A stretch of DNA of 35,960 nt from Phycisphaerae bacterium (GTDB lineage: Bacteria > Planctomycetota > Phycisphaerae > Phycisphaerales > Phycisphaeraceae): positions 1-35,960 of the forward strand of contig JAUHYI010000050.1 of NCBI GenBank assembly GCA_030426385.1, read 5' to 3'. Below the pieces are notes generated by a model. It was not told the origin of the DNA. It saw nothing but the letters and a program-made list of their open reading frames with translations, and ran no database searches. The position numbers were made by a program, and so were the translations under genes. Below are positions 25,455-34,522 of this stretch, piece by piece; position 1 is the first letter of the stretch; each line of letters starts with the position of its first letter.

Positions 25455-25473
25455 CTGGCTGGATAGCAGCCAG
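25455..25473. terminator. Hairpin terminator between convergent genes
   Basis: CTGGCTG-gatag-CAGCCAG, a perfect seven-base stem with a five-base loop, in the 58-base space between the GH99-like stop (25448) and the LacI stop (25507). The plus side continues GAAGTTTGTTGG and the minus side TAAAGC. Probably a bidirectional terminator, though the T-runs are short. Confidence 0.55.
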
Positions 25474-25506
25474 GAAGTTTGTTGGATTGTTTGGATGCCC
25501 AGCGCG

Positions 25507-26583
25507 TTAGTCCATGTTGAATTTAACAAATGGAACGAGCGAAACGGATGAGCAAGGGCCGGGCGTCGTGCATAGACTGTTCAGTCTTCTAAAGCTCAGC
25601 GCGGCCATGTTGTCGTGATCGATAGACATCAGAGGGAACGTGTCGAGGCGATGGCTGCGTGCTACATCGCGGTCGCCGCCCATGACGATAGATTTTTCAT
25701 CAAGCTTGATTTTCTTTTCCTTCATCGCATTGATGAACGATGAGGCTGTTCTGACATCGGGCACGATGTAAGCGGTCGGTCGCTCTGCTTCCGGCAGTTG
25801 TGTCATGGCTTCAGCAGCGGGGCCACCGCCTGCAAATGTTTTGCCAGCGATGTGTACCCACTGATTCGAAAGAGGCAGGTTCTTACGCACTTGCGCCAAT
25901 TGATAGCCGGACAACCAGCGATCATGTGCCATGCCTGGGGGCACAAGCTCTGACACAAATCCGATTCGTGTGTGGCCATGCTTATGCAGGTACTCCACCG
26001 CGGCCTGTCCCATATCGAGGCAACTGTATGCGACGACTTCGCAGTTGTTGCTTAGGTTCTGTTCGTCCTGCGCTGATAAATGGCCGATGAGTACAAAAGG
26101 AAAACTCATCTCGCTGAGCTTTGAGATCAATGTGGGATCTGATTTTTTTGCAAAAGAAACAATGATGCCGTCCAGGTCGCTGGCATACTCGATCGCTTGC
26201 ATGCATAACTTGCTTGAGTTCTCAATGTCTTCAATGGCAAAGAGCTCGAACCGTATTTTGGATTTCATGGCCTCGCTTGCCAGCGCGTGGGCAAAGATCG
26301 CTTTCGATTCATCGTCAAGGCGATTGCCAACCAGGAGGTAGCCGAAGCGGCGCTCTTGTGTTTGCGGGGTAGTGTTTTTGGGCGGGACGGCGACGTGCGA
26401 CGTTTTGTTGTAGCCAAGTTTTTTGCTGGCAATGTGGACTGTTCGCCGCGTCTCTTCGTTGATGTTGGGGTGTCCCGCCAAGGCCATCGATACCGTAGCA
26501 ATCGAGAAGTCCGTGTACTTGGCAATGTCTTTTAGTCGTGTTTTGGTTTTTGCGGCCAAGGTACCGGTCTCCGCTGGGGTCAT
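25507..26583 (-). CDS. LacI-family transcriptional regulator with non-canonical hinge
   Basis: From ATG 26583 (TTG 26607 is an alternative) the protein has 358 residues. HTH: RLKDIAKYTDFSIATVSMAL, typical. The hinge region, GYNKTSHVAVPPKNTTPQ, has no Leu at the position of LacI Leu56 and is longer, Pro-rich. The effector domain has FGYLLVGNRLDDESKAIF, VVAYSCLDMGQAAVEYL and KHGHTRIGFVSELVP. The end (SLVPFVKFNMD) lacks the usual LVVRES. It is divergent from the prepilin gene at 26917 with a 21-base operator at 26693 in between, and probably controls both that operon and the GH99-like gene. Confidence 0.9.
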   Translation of the reverse strand: MTPAETGTLAAKTKTRLKDIAKYTDFSIATVSMALAGHPNINEETRRTVHIASKKLGYNKTSHVAVPPKNTTPQTQERRFGYLLVGNRLDDESKAIFAHALASEAMKSKIRFELFAIEDIENSSKLCMQAIEYASDLDGIIVSFAKKSDPTLISKLSEMSFPFVLIGHLSAQDEQNLSNNCEVVAYSCLDMGQAAVEYLHKHGHTRIGFVSELVPPGMAHDRWLSGYQLAQVRKNLPLSNQWVHIAGKTFAGGGPAAEAMTQLPEAERPTAYIVPDVRTASSFINAMKEKKIKLDEKSIVMGGDRDVARSHRLDTFPLMSIDHDNMAALSFRRLNSLCTTPGPCSSVSLVPFVKFNMD

Positions 26584-26692
26584 GTTGGTGGTCAGTGTAC
26601 ATCCCAAATTGGGTAAACCGTCTCGGAGTGCTGGCTCGAAAACGGGAGACGCGTGGTTTGCATGACCATTCGTCTGGCATCAGTTTAGCACA

Positions 26693-26713
26693 AAATTTGA
26701 AATTTTCAAATTT
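26693..26713. promoter_or_regulatory. 21-base operator centred on TTTGAAA-T-TTTCAAA
   Basis: Ten-base arms (AAATTTGAAA and TTTCAAATTT) around a single T. The core is the exact reverse complement of 23963-23977. It lies 110 bases upstream of the LacI start and 107 bases from the copy at 26804, suggesting autoregulation and looping. Confidence 0.7.
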
Positions 26714-26803
26714 CTGAGGGTGGTTTTTGGGCAAAGTCGCATAGGCGATTCAGTGTCGTTTGTACGAGATATAGCGCAGCCGATAAGTCGGTGCGGGTAA
26801 AAT

Positions 26804-26816
26804 TTGAATATTTCAA
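26804..26816. promoter_or_regulatory. Operator TTGAATATTTCAA (proximal, prepilin operon)
   Basis: Matches 12 of 13 bases of the copy at 24103-24115. It lies 9 bases before the -35 at 26826, which again carries TTGAAA. Confidence 0.6.
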
Positions 26817-26825
26817 TAAAATGTC

Positions 26826-26853
26826 TTGAAATTATTGAATTATTGTGTACCAT
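26826..26853 (+). promoter_or_regulatory. Promoter of the module C operon (prepilin, PEP-CTERM and onward)
   Basis: TTGAAA at 26826-26831, 16 bases, TACCAT at 26848-26853. Same layout as 24124-24151. About 64 bases to the GTG start at 26917. Confidence 0.5.
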
Positions 26854-26916
26854 TGTGATTGTCATGTTGGCAGAGTTGTGTTTGTTGGGTTGATGTTGTC
26901 TAGCAGGGAGTTTTTT

Positions 26917-27660
26917 GTGGAGCAGCAAATATTGAAACAGCAAACATTGGCGGGACGTGTTTTAGTGCGGCGTGGCAGATGGGGTGGGGGTTTTACTTTG
27001 ATTGAGTTGTTGGTGGTGTTGTCGATCATCGCACTGCTGTTGGCGATCTTGTTGCCTGCGTTAAGTGGAGCGCGTTCGGTGGCCAAGCAGGCGATATGTT
27101 TGTCGAATCAGCGCCAGCTGGGTATCGCTTTGGCCGCATACGGGGTTGATCATGATGGTCTTCGTCCGAGCCCTTCGTGGCACGAAGGGCAGCCGGATAT
27201 GCGAACGTGGGATCGGGCGCTGGGTGACTATGTGGGGTTTGTGATTCCGGAACTTCCATCGGCGAGTGATGGTATTGATCTGACGGTGGATGTTTTTCAG
27301 TGTCCGGTGGATGAAGTGGTTCGCGATTATGGCCGTCGTCGGAGTTATTCGATGGTTGCGTATCCGCCGTATTACGACTATCGGGATTATGTGGATGTGA
27401 CCACGTTGCCGTTTGCACCGTCAAAATTATTTATGGTGGCCGAGTGGTATGCGCCGTGGAATATTCGTTTGATGAATCAGCCTGGCTGCATGATCAATTA
27501 TTACTACTACCTTGCGGGCTGGTGGACGGTATCGCCCGGGGTTTATGTGCCCGTTGAATCGCGATACCACAAAGGGGGCTCGAATTTTCTATTTGCCGAT
27601 GGACATGCGGCGCTACAGGATCCTGAGTCGGCATTGACGTTGGAGTATTGGTCGTATTGA
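26917..27660 (+). CDS. Prepilin-type N-terminal cleavage/methylation domain protein with H-X9-DG motif
   Basis: GTG 26917 is chosen because AGGGAG lies six bases upstream; ATG 26893 lacks a ribosome site. The protein has 247 residues. A basic leader of about 25 residues ends GGG before [20 protein letters not shown], the class III prepilin site, followed by LLPALSGARSVAKQAIC. The C-terminus contains YHKGGSNFLFADGHAAL, an exact H-X9-DG motif known from this planctomycete family. It is probably a minor pilin-like surface protein processed by a prepilin peptidase. It heads the module C operon under the TTTGAAA-N-TTTCAAA operators. The spacer after it, 27661-27841, holds a small ORF. Confidence 0.9.
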   Translation: MEQQILKQQTLAGRVLVRRGRWGGGFTLIELLVVLSIIALLLAILLPALSGARSVAKQAICLSNQRQLGIALAAYGVDHDGLRPSPSWHEGQPDMRTWDRALGDYVGFVIPELPSASDGIDLTVDVFQCPVDEVVRDYGRRRSYSMVAYPPYYDYRDYVDVTTLPFAPSKLFMVAEWYAPWNIRLMNQPGCMINYYYYLAGWWTVSPGVYVPVESRYHKGGSNFLFADGHAALQDPESALTLEYWSY

Positions 27661-27745
27661 AAGCGAGTGAAGTAGGTGTGCTATTGAGATGCATCAGTCA
27701 AAGGAACATGTCTGGCGGAAAACCTGAATGAATGGAGGGTAAGAA

Positions 27746-27802
27746 ATGCGATGGCGTGAAGGTGCGTCATCAAGATGGGGGGGACGTGTCTGTAAATTTT
27801 AA
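27746..27802 (+). CDS. Possible 18-residue leader peptide upstream of the PEP-CTERM gene
   Basis: ATG 27746 follows GGAGG (27734-27738) at a seven-base spacing, one of the best ribosome sites in the window, and runs to TAA at 27800-27802. The peptide is MRWREGASSRWGGRVCKF, basic and Trp/Gly-rich. A seven-G run (27777-27783) lies inside it, and another G cluster (27809-27817) follows, 25 bases before the ATG at 27842. It could be a regulatory upstream ORF. Confidence 0.35.
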   Translation: MRWREGASSRWGGRVCKF

Positions 27803-27841
27803 GGCGAAGGGTGGGGGAGAACTTTTTTTAGGAGCTAAAAG

Positions 27842-28693
27842 ATGAAAACGTTAACAGGCTTGTTTGTGTTGGTCGTGATGATGTCGATGGTCGTTTTGCC
27901 ATCACGTGGTGATGTGGTGATTGATGAGGATTTCAGTGGTGTGGTGACGGAGAACTGGGATGTTCTTTACCAGGTAACCGCGACGCCGACCGACTACAAC
28001 GCTGTTTTTCCAGGTGTTTCATACATCACATATGACACGCCCAGCGATGAGTTGGAAGTTCAGACGAACAAGGAAAGTTATCACGCGCCGAACCAGACGC
28101 TGACCTTTGGGAACAAGACAGCCTTTACGGATCGTACGTTTTCGCTCAGTGCAGATGCGTATCTTGCCAATGGTGATACCGACGGCAATAACGTACACAC
28201 GATGGTCGAGTTCACGGTGTTATCCGATGGTGGCGTTGGTGGCAGCGGCCTTGCGGATACCGGATATACGGTTCGGTGGTACTTGATCAACACGTACTCC
28301 AACTTCTCGATCACGAATCGCAGCACAGGCACAGTGATGTGGAACACGAACTCATCCGGATTTGTGAGTGGGGCGTGGTACACGCTGACATTAGACGTTA
28401 TTGAAACAGAGTCAGGTCTGACGCTGGACTTCACGGCGGCACCGCGGGTTGGCCCAGGCACAACAGTGACGCAAATGCTTGCGATTGGCAGCGGCGATGG
28501 TGAGTACATTGGCGACGGTGGCGGGCTTTTGATGTCGGTGTACCACACGGGCAACTACACGGGACAGACAGCGCGATTGGATAACATCACGGTAACCACG
28601 CCCACCGTGCCCGAGCCCGGCTCAATGAGCATGATGGCTGCGGTTGCTGCGACGATCGGAATGATGCGCATCAGAAAAAAGGATGACGTATAG
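27842..28693 (+). CDS. PEP-CTERM sorting domain protein
   Basis: A 283-residue exported protein. AGGAG (27830-27834) lies seven bases before ATG 27842. The signal peptide is MKTLTGLFVLVVMMSMVV up to about PSRG. The body begins DVVIDEDFSGVVTENWDVLY, followed by a Thr/Gly/Ser-rich beta-sandwich like LamG/concanavalin-type domains (TFSLSADAYLANG, GAWYTLTLDVIETESG). The C-terminus has VPEPGSMSMMAAVAATIG then RIRKKDDV, a PEP-CTERM signal. It is second in the module C operon, followed by the DUF6067-like glycosidase after 135 bases. Confidence 0.9.
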   Translation: MKTLTGLFVLVVMMSMVVLPSRGDVVIDEDFSGVVTENWDVLYQVTATPTDYNAVFPGVSYITYDTPSDELEVQTNKESYHAPNQTLTFGNKTAFTDRTFSLSADAYLANGDTDGNNVHTMVEFTVLSDGGVGGSGLADTGYTVRWYLINTYSNFSITNRSTGTVMWNTNSSGFVSGAWYTLTLDVIETESGLTLDFTAAPRVGPGTTVTQMLAIGSGDGEYIGDGGGLLMSVYHTGNYTGQTARLDNITVTTPTVPEPGSMSMMAAVAATIGMMRIRKKDDV

Positions 28694-28732
28694 CGTGACC
28701 ACATCAGCCCGTTTCGCTGCCGTGGTGGCGCT
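28692..28732 (+). other. Weak hairpin just after the PEP-CTERM stop codon
   Basis: AGCG and ACCAC (28692-28702) can pair with GTGGT and CGCT (28722-28732) with two mismatches. No T-run follows, so it could be an mRNA processing or attenuation element between the PEP-CTERM and DUF6067-like genes, or chance. Confidence 0.25.
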
Positions 28733-28828
28733 GGATGGGAATGGTTTGCCCTAGCCAATACGGCTTATGTCTGAGATGTCATTCTGGATTTGCCTGTCGT
28801 GACTAGCCGGTCGGAAAGTGTGAAGTCA

Positions 28829-31800
28829 ATGGCTCGTACTTTATTAATGATGAGATTGACGTGTCGGTGGGCGATTCCATTATGGGCGATCGCAACGCTG
28901 AGCTTGGTCGGGATCGGTCAGGCCATTGGGCGCGATGTTAATTCGGTAGGCGTGGCTCAGTATGGTGTAGGGTCGTGGCCCGAAGACGGGTATGGGAATC
29001 ATCGTGCCGTACTTCGGGTTGATGAATCAGCCGATGCGGTATGGGCGCACATTCCCTGGCGTCGGCGGGATAAAAATCCGCAAGCCATTGATGTGCGGGT
29101 TTATGACATGACCACGGGCAAGCGGGTTCGCAATGTGTCCCGCATGGATATCCGTCGCGAGTATGCTGACTTGGTGTTTCAGCCACAAACGGTGCCCGGT
29201 GAATATGCCGTTTACTATTTGCCGTACAGTCCCGGCGTGACGTCATATGATGATGCCGGGACGTATTACCCGGTTGAAGAAACCGCCGATCCGCACTGGC
29301 TCAAAAAGCACAAGTTGGCCAATGATGTTCGTCATAATCGCGTATCGCGAACATTTCAAAAAGCCAACCTCGTCGAGATTCAAGCACGCACAGCGTTTGA
29401 TCGCTTTGATCCGATGGAAGTACCCGCGACCAGCGCGGAAACTGATCGCCTGATTCGTAGCCATGCCGACAAGCAATATTTGTTGTTCCCTGAAACACGG
29501 GACCGGATGATACGGATGCGTCATGAGCTTCCGATATCATGGATTGAGCGAGGTCCAAACAATCAGTTTGCGGGTAATGCGCAGCCGGGTGAATACTTTG
29601 TGTTTCAGCTCGGACTGTTTGCGACAGCACAAGACGTAAATGAAGTGCAACTCGCCTTCGGTTCGCTTGTGAGTTTGGATGGAGCTGAAGATATACCCTC
29701 ATCATCATTTGTCTGCATCAATTCTGGCTATGCGGACAAGCTTGGCGTGGTGCGTCATAAAACATTTAACGTGGCGAAGGAAACGGTTTGCCCTGTATGG
29801 GTTGGCCTTCAGATTCCAGAAGACGCATCAGGCCGATATGCGGCGACGATAACAATTCAGCCCGGCAATGCACCGCCAGAAGAAATTAACGTGGCGCTCA
29901 ATATCGCAGGATCGACGTTGCCCAATAGCGGGGACGACGACCTTTGGCGTATGTCGCGTTTGCGTTGGTTGAATTCCGACATCGCGTCGGATGATGATGT
30001 GTTGCTATCGCCATTTACGCCTTTGGTTGTTGACGGTGATCGGGTGTCATGTCTTAACCGAAGCGTGACGTTTAGCGACATGGGGTTTCCCATCAGCATC
30101 GTTAGCAATGAAAAAGAATTATTGGATAGGGCGGTCGCTTTAAACATTGATTACGCCTTGGGCGAAAGCCCCTGGGTTAACAAACAATCGCAGTGGCTGC
30201 GGCGCGGTCCGGGGTTGGTTGAACGACAATACAAAGCAGAAAACAAGTGGTTTGAATTTAACAACCGCGTCACAATGGAGTTCGATGGGCAATTGAAATA
30301 CCAGATAACGCTGGTTGCCAAACGTGATGTGAATGTTGATGACATCGGCCTGGCTGTTCCGTTTGTTCGTGAGGCCGTTCCGTATCTGATGGGTATGGGT
30401 AAACGCGGTGGGTATAGGCCGACGGCATGGTCGTGGTCTTGGGATGTTGATCGTGCTGACAACATGGTGTGGCTGGGAGATGTTGATGCGGGCTTGCAAT
30501 TAAAGTTGGGTGAATCGCTGGGGCGAGAATTGTCATTACATCGTGATGGGATTCCCGAGTCATGGCACAACGGCGGCCAAGGCAAGTGTGATATCACCGA
30601 GGATGCAACGGCCGTACTTGTGGACACGCGCACTGGTGCTCGGCGTGTTGGGTTTGGCGAAAAGTTGGTGTTCGAATTTCGATTCCTGATCACACCATTC
30701 AAGCCGATCAATGGCGAACATTGGAATTGGCGCGTCAGTTACCCTTGGCGAAAAATGATCGAGGGTGCCAATATTTTTCACGTGCACCATTCGCACGCAG
30801 GCAATCGGTTTATTAACTATCCATTTCTGAATACGGATGAGTTGGCCGGCATTATTCGTCATAGTAAAAAAATTGGGATGGGGGTGGATCTCTATTACAC
30901 GATTCGAGAGCTGAGCAATCACGCGACGGAGCTATGGGCGTTAAAAGCCCTCGGCGACGAGGTCATCAAACAGGATGAGCATCTGGTTTACCTCAACGAT
31001 CAGGCTTCGATGTCGAAAGCTGGTGGTGGTTATCCGTGGTTGCGGGAGCACTTGGCCGAAGGCTATGTGCCCGCGTGGCGAAAGCCCGGGTTGCCGGACG
31101 GCGTGACCGATGCGGCGATCGCGATCAACGGTAGTTCGCGTTGGAATAATTATTACTTGGAAGGCCTTGACTGGTTGTTGAAAAAAACACAATTCGATGG
31201 CCTGTATTTTGACGGGACGAATTTCGATCGCAACGTGATGAAGCGCATCGCAAGAATCATGGAACGCAACAATCCCGATTCGCGCATCTATTTACATAGC
31301 GGTGACAATTATCGCTATCTGGATCAGCGCATCAGTTCAGCGAACTTGGATATGGAAATATTTCCGTATCTTGATTACCTGTGGTACGGCGAATATTTTG
31401 ATTACAACACATCGCCCGACTATTGGTTGATCGAGATGTCCGGCTTGCCGTTCGGCCTGACCGGCGAGGCCTTGAACCATCGGGATAATGTGAATCCTTA
31501 TCGCAGCATGATCTACGGCATGTCATGTCGGCTACACGAATCGCAACCGGGCATGTGGAAATTCTGGGATCAATTCGGCATCCAAGATGCGAAGATGCAT
31601 GGCTATTGGTCGGCTGATTGCCCGGTGAAAACGGATCACCCCGACGTCCTTGCCACCGTCTATACCAAAGAAGGGCAGACTTTAATCTCACTGGCCAGTT
31701 GGGCAAACGAGTCGCGTCGTCAGGTTTCTGTATCGGATTCCCGCGATGGGGCGATACAAACTGATGGAGTATTGCGTGACGCAGAATGGGACGAGGCCGC

Positions 31801-32530
31801 GCGGTTAATGAATTTCTATAAATTGAAAACGACTCAATTAGCTGGGCAACAGACGCAGGCTTATGTCACCTATGACGCGGAATATTTGTACGTTGCATTC
31901 CGTTGTTACGGCGACACAACCCAATTGCGTGCGAATGAAAAACGACGGGATGGCAAACTGTGGCGCGATGATTCGGTAGAGCTACTGATTCAACCCGATC
32001 TGTCTAAGCCCGTGTCAATCCAGTTCATCGGCAACAGCATGGGTGTCTTTTCGGACTTGCGCAGCGGCAATACTTCATGGAATGCGAATTGGCTTTACAA
32101 GACTTCGGTGCAAGAAGGTTTTTGGGAAGGTGAAATTCGTGTGCCGCTTGGGTCGCTGGGTTTATCAAATATTTCAGAAGGCCAACGCGTCGGCTTGAAT
32201 GTCTGTCGAAATAATTATTCGTCAGTTGATAAGCACAGCTCATGGTCGCCAGTCAAAACGCGTTATGACGATGCCGCTGGTTTTGGGCGCATCGCACTTA
32301 CTTCATCGAAGACATCGACACGTGAAGTAGCGGGAGATCATCATCAAGAAGTATCGGCTGGCGTGGATGGGATTCATCTCAACGTCGATTGGGAAGCATT
32401 GGGTATCGATCCGCGACACGCGACGTTGCGGGCTCCGGCGATCGAACATTTTCAAGACGAACAGGTGTTTAAGGTCACTGACCCAATACCTGTGGAACGT
32501 GGTAAGGGGTGGCTGCTGATCCTGGAATAG
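28829..32530 (+). CDS. Exported DUF6067-like glycoside hydrolase with C-terminal CBM9-like domain
   Basis: From ATG 28829 (TTG 28790 is less likely) the protein has 1233 residues. The signal peptide includes WAIPLWAIATLSLVGIG. N-terminal beta domains lead to a TIM barrel with FHVHHSHAGN, VDLYYTIRELSNHATELW, FDGLYFDGTNFD (about residue 789, likely catalytic Asp) and MEIFPYLDYLWYGEYFD. Residues about 972-1140 form a CBM9/DOMON-like domain (TDGVLRDAEWDEAARL, YDAEYLYVAFRCYG, LWRDDSVELLIQPDL). DUF6067-type proteins are annotated as glycoside hydrolases on fold grounds; activity is untested. It is the only secreted large enzyme of module C, so it probably makes the first outside cut. Confidence 0.8.
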   Translation: MARTLLMMRLTCRWAIPLWAIATLSLVGIGQAIGRDVNSVGVAQYGVGSWPEDGYGNHRAVLRVDESADAVWAHIPWRRRDKNPQAIDVRVYDMTTGKRVRNVSRMDIRREYADLVFQPQTVPGEYAVYYLPYSPGVTSYDDAGTYYPVEETADPHWLKKHKLANDVRHNRVSRTFQKANLVEIQARTAFDRFDPMEVPATSAETDRLIRSHADKQYLLFPETRDRMIRMRHELPISWIERGPNNQFAGNAQPGEYFVFQLGLFATAQDVNEVQLAFGSLVSLDGAEDIPSSSFVCINSGYADKLGVVRHKTFNVAKETVCPVWVGLQIPEDASGRYAATITIQPGNAPPEEINVALNIAGSTLPNSGDDDLWRMSRLRWLNSDIASDDDVLLSPFTPLVVDGDRVSCLNRSVTFSDMGFPISIVSNEKELLDRAVALNIDYALGESPWVNKQSQWLRRGPGLVERQYKAENKWFEFNNRVTMEFDGQLKYQITLVAKRDVNVDDIGLAVPFVREAVPYLMGMGKRGGYRPTAWSWSWDVDRADNMVWLGDVDAGLQLKLGESLGRELSLHRDGIPESWHNGGQGKCDITEDATAVLVDTRTGARRVGFGEKLVFEFRFLITPFKPINGEHWNWRVSYPWRKMIEGANIFHVHHSHAGNRFINYPFLNTDELAGIIRHSKKIGMGVDLYYTIRELSNHATELWALKALGDEVIKQDEHLVYLNDQASMSKAGGGYPWLREHLAEGYVPAWRKPGLPDGVTDAAIAINGSSRWNNYYLEGLDWLLKKTQFDGLYFDGTNFDRNVMKRIARIMERNNPDSRIYLHSGDNYRYLDQRISSANLDMEIFPYLDYLWYGEYFDYNTSPDYWLIEMSGLPFGLTGEALNHRDNVNPYRSMIYGMSCRLHESQPGMWKFWDQFGIQDAKMHGYWSADCPVKTDHPDVLATVYTKEGQTLISLASWANESRRQVSVSDSRDGAIQTDGVLRDAEWDEAARLMNFYKLKTTQLAGQQTQAYVTYDAEYLYVAFRCYGDTTQLRANEKRRDGKLWRDDSVELLIQPDLSKPVSIQFIGNSMGVFSDLRSGNTSWNANWLYKTSVQEGFWEGEIRVPLGSLGLSNISEGQRVGLNVCRNNYSSVDKHSSWSPVKTRYDDAAGFGRIALTSSKTSTREVAGDHHQEVSAGVDGIHLNVDWEALGIDPRHATLRAPAIEHFQDEQVFKVTDPIPVERGKGWLLILE

Positions 32531-32550
32531 CCGAGTAGTCAGCCAAAATT

Positions 32551-34413
32551 ATGTCAATACTCACCCAACAAGCTGAATCCGTATCTCATTTCTATGCGCA
32601 AAAAACGTCGCGGCCGCGCGTGCTAAGCGATGCTTTGCCTGTGGATCGCCGAAGCACCTTGATGCCGTTTTGGTTTTGGAACGATAGGTTAAATCACGAC
32701 ACGCTGCGTTCGCAGATTGAAATGTTCGAATCAAGCGGCGTGTATGGTTTTGTGATTCATCCTCGTGTTGGCTTACCACGCGAGCTTGGTTGGATGTCGC
32801 CTGAGTTGCTTGACTATGTCCGTTTCGCAGTGGAAGAGGCGGCGACGCGCGATATGCGCGTCATACTTTACGATGAAGGCATGTATCCAAGCGGATCGTC
32901 CTGCGGTCAAGTTGTTGCAGCCAGTCCCGCATTAGCATGTCGTTGTTTGGCGCTAAGTCGCAACGACACATCCGAGCAAAGCCTGTTTGCATTTGAGCGC
33001 CAAGGCGAGATGTTTCATGTCATTGATCGGCCGGTGGATGCTTGTATTCGTGGACTGCACTATATTGAGGACGGTCCCCACGAAGATGAACCTGCCATGG
33101 CCGATATTCTTAACCCGGCCAGCACGGCGAAATTTATCGAGTTGGTGTATGAAAAATATTTCCACGTGCTGCAGGAATACTTCGGCAGTACCGTGATTGG
33201 CATGTTTACCGATGAGCCGAACACGCTGGGCCGATGTCGCGAAGAGGGGGTCTATCCTGGCACGACAGGAATTCTGGAGCACTTGAATCGCTTGTTGGGT
33301 TATGACTTTCAACCACACTTGCCCAAACTCTGGTTTGATGACTGGGCAGATGTTCATCGCTATCGCCGTGATTATTTGTGGGCGATTAATCGCCGCTTGG
33401 AAGAAACATGGTATGCCCCGTTATCGCATTGGTGTCAGTCGCATGACATTGCCTTGTGTGGTCATCCGGCAGAGGGCGATCAGATTGGGGTGCAGAAATA
33501 TTTTCATGTACCGGGCCAGGACCTTGTCTGGCGTGTGGTGGCCATGGATCAACCGAGCGCACTTCAAGGTGCCGAATCAACGCAGGCCAAGTGTTCCAGT
33601 AGCGCTATGATTCACCGTCAACTTACACGCAATAGCAATGAGTTTGCCGGTGCGTACGGCCATGAAACAACCCATGAAGAAGTGAAGTGGTTAGCGGATT
33701 GGTGTCTCGTACGCGGCGTGAATATGCTGATCCCGCATGCATTTTACTATTCAGTGCGTGGTCACCGTCGCGACGAACGCCCACCGCAGTTAGGTATACA
33801 TAGCCCATGGTGGCAAGAGTTCAAGCCTTTCGCGGATCACTGTGCCCGGTTATCCGACTTGAACACGAACAGCACACATGTTTGCGACGTTGCGATTCTT
33901 ACGGATCCGGATCATTGTCCATGGCACGCGGCCGAGGTGTTGTTTCAGAATCAAATCGATTTCAATTACCTCGAACTGGATTTTCTCGAACAGGCCGAAG
34001 TTACTGACGCGGGTGTGATGGTGGCTGGCATGCAATACCGAGCTGTGATCGATGATGGTTTGGGCCGACGTACGCCAGATCAAAAAGTCCGAATGGATGA
34101 ACTGGCTAAGCAGGGACGCTTGATCCATGGTGTGGATTTGCGAGCGTTGCGTCAATTGTGTCGACCCGATGTACAAGTTGATCCGGCATATTCGGGCTTG
34201 CGGGTGCGCCACGTCATTAAGCACGAGGCGCATTGGTACATGTTTCACAATGAATGTGTGGAGCCGATTGATACGCCGTTGGCGTTGCCTTGCATGGGTG
34301 ACGCGTCATGGATTGACACGGCAACAGGCCTGCCAACCCCTGCGGCGACACCATTGCAATTGCAGCTCGATGGCCATGCGTTGAAATTGTTACGGATCGT
34401 GCTCGGTGATTGA
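32551..34413 (+). CDS. GH106-like protein (alpha-L-rhamnosidase family), short form
   Basis: A 620-residue protein, no signal peptide, starting 20 bases after the previous stop. GH106-type barrel: LMPFWFWNDRLNHDTLRSQI, GVYGFVIHPRVGLP (63-76), ILYDEGMYPSGSSCGQ (105-120), GMFTDEPN (217-224), and AYGHETTHEEVKWLADW. Glu and Asp residues in the TDEP and HETTHEE blocks fit the catalytic and metal sites of the family. Characterised GH106 proteins are about 1000 residues or more with added beta domains; this one has a core only. Substrate (rhamnose or another deoxy sugar) is inference. It probably acts on oligosaccharides in the cytoplasm. Confidence 0.78.
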   Translation: MSILTQQAESVSHFYAQKTSRPRVLSDALPVDRRSTLMPFWFWNDRLNHDTLRSQIEMFESSGVYGFVIHPRVGLPRELGWMSPELLDYVRFAVEEAATRDMRVILYDEGMYPSGSSCGQVVAASPALACRCLALSRNDTSEQSLFAFERQGEMFHVIDRPVDACIRGLHYIEDGPHEDEPAMADILNPASTAKFIELVYEKYFHVLQEYFGSTVIGMFTDEPNTLGRCREEGVYPGTTGILEHLNRLLGYDFQPHLPKLWFDDWADVHRYRRDYLWAINRRLEETWYAPLSHWCQSHDIALCGHPAEGDQIGVQKYFHVPGQDLVWRVVAMDQPSALQGAESTQAKCSSSAMIHRQLTRNSNEFAGAYGHETTHEEVKWLADWCLVRGVNMLIPHAFYYSVRGHRRDERPPQLGIHSPWWQEFKPFADHCARLSDLNTNSTHVCDVAILTDPDHCPWHAAEVLFQNQIDFNYLELDFLEQAEVTDAGVMVAGMQYRAVIDDGLGRRTPDQKVRMDELAKQGRLIHGVDLRALRQLCRPDVQVDPAYSGLRVRHVIKHEAHWYMFHNECVEPIDTPLALPCMGDASWIDTATGLPTPAATPLQLQLDGHALKLLRIVLGD

Positions 34414-34522
34414 CACGTTTGTGTTTATATAAAATTGATAGACTCCAGTTTTGTGACTAACGCGAAATTGAGATGATTGTGATGGCCGGTTATTGCGCTC
34501 AACCTACGTGGATCAAAAGGAT

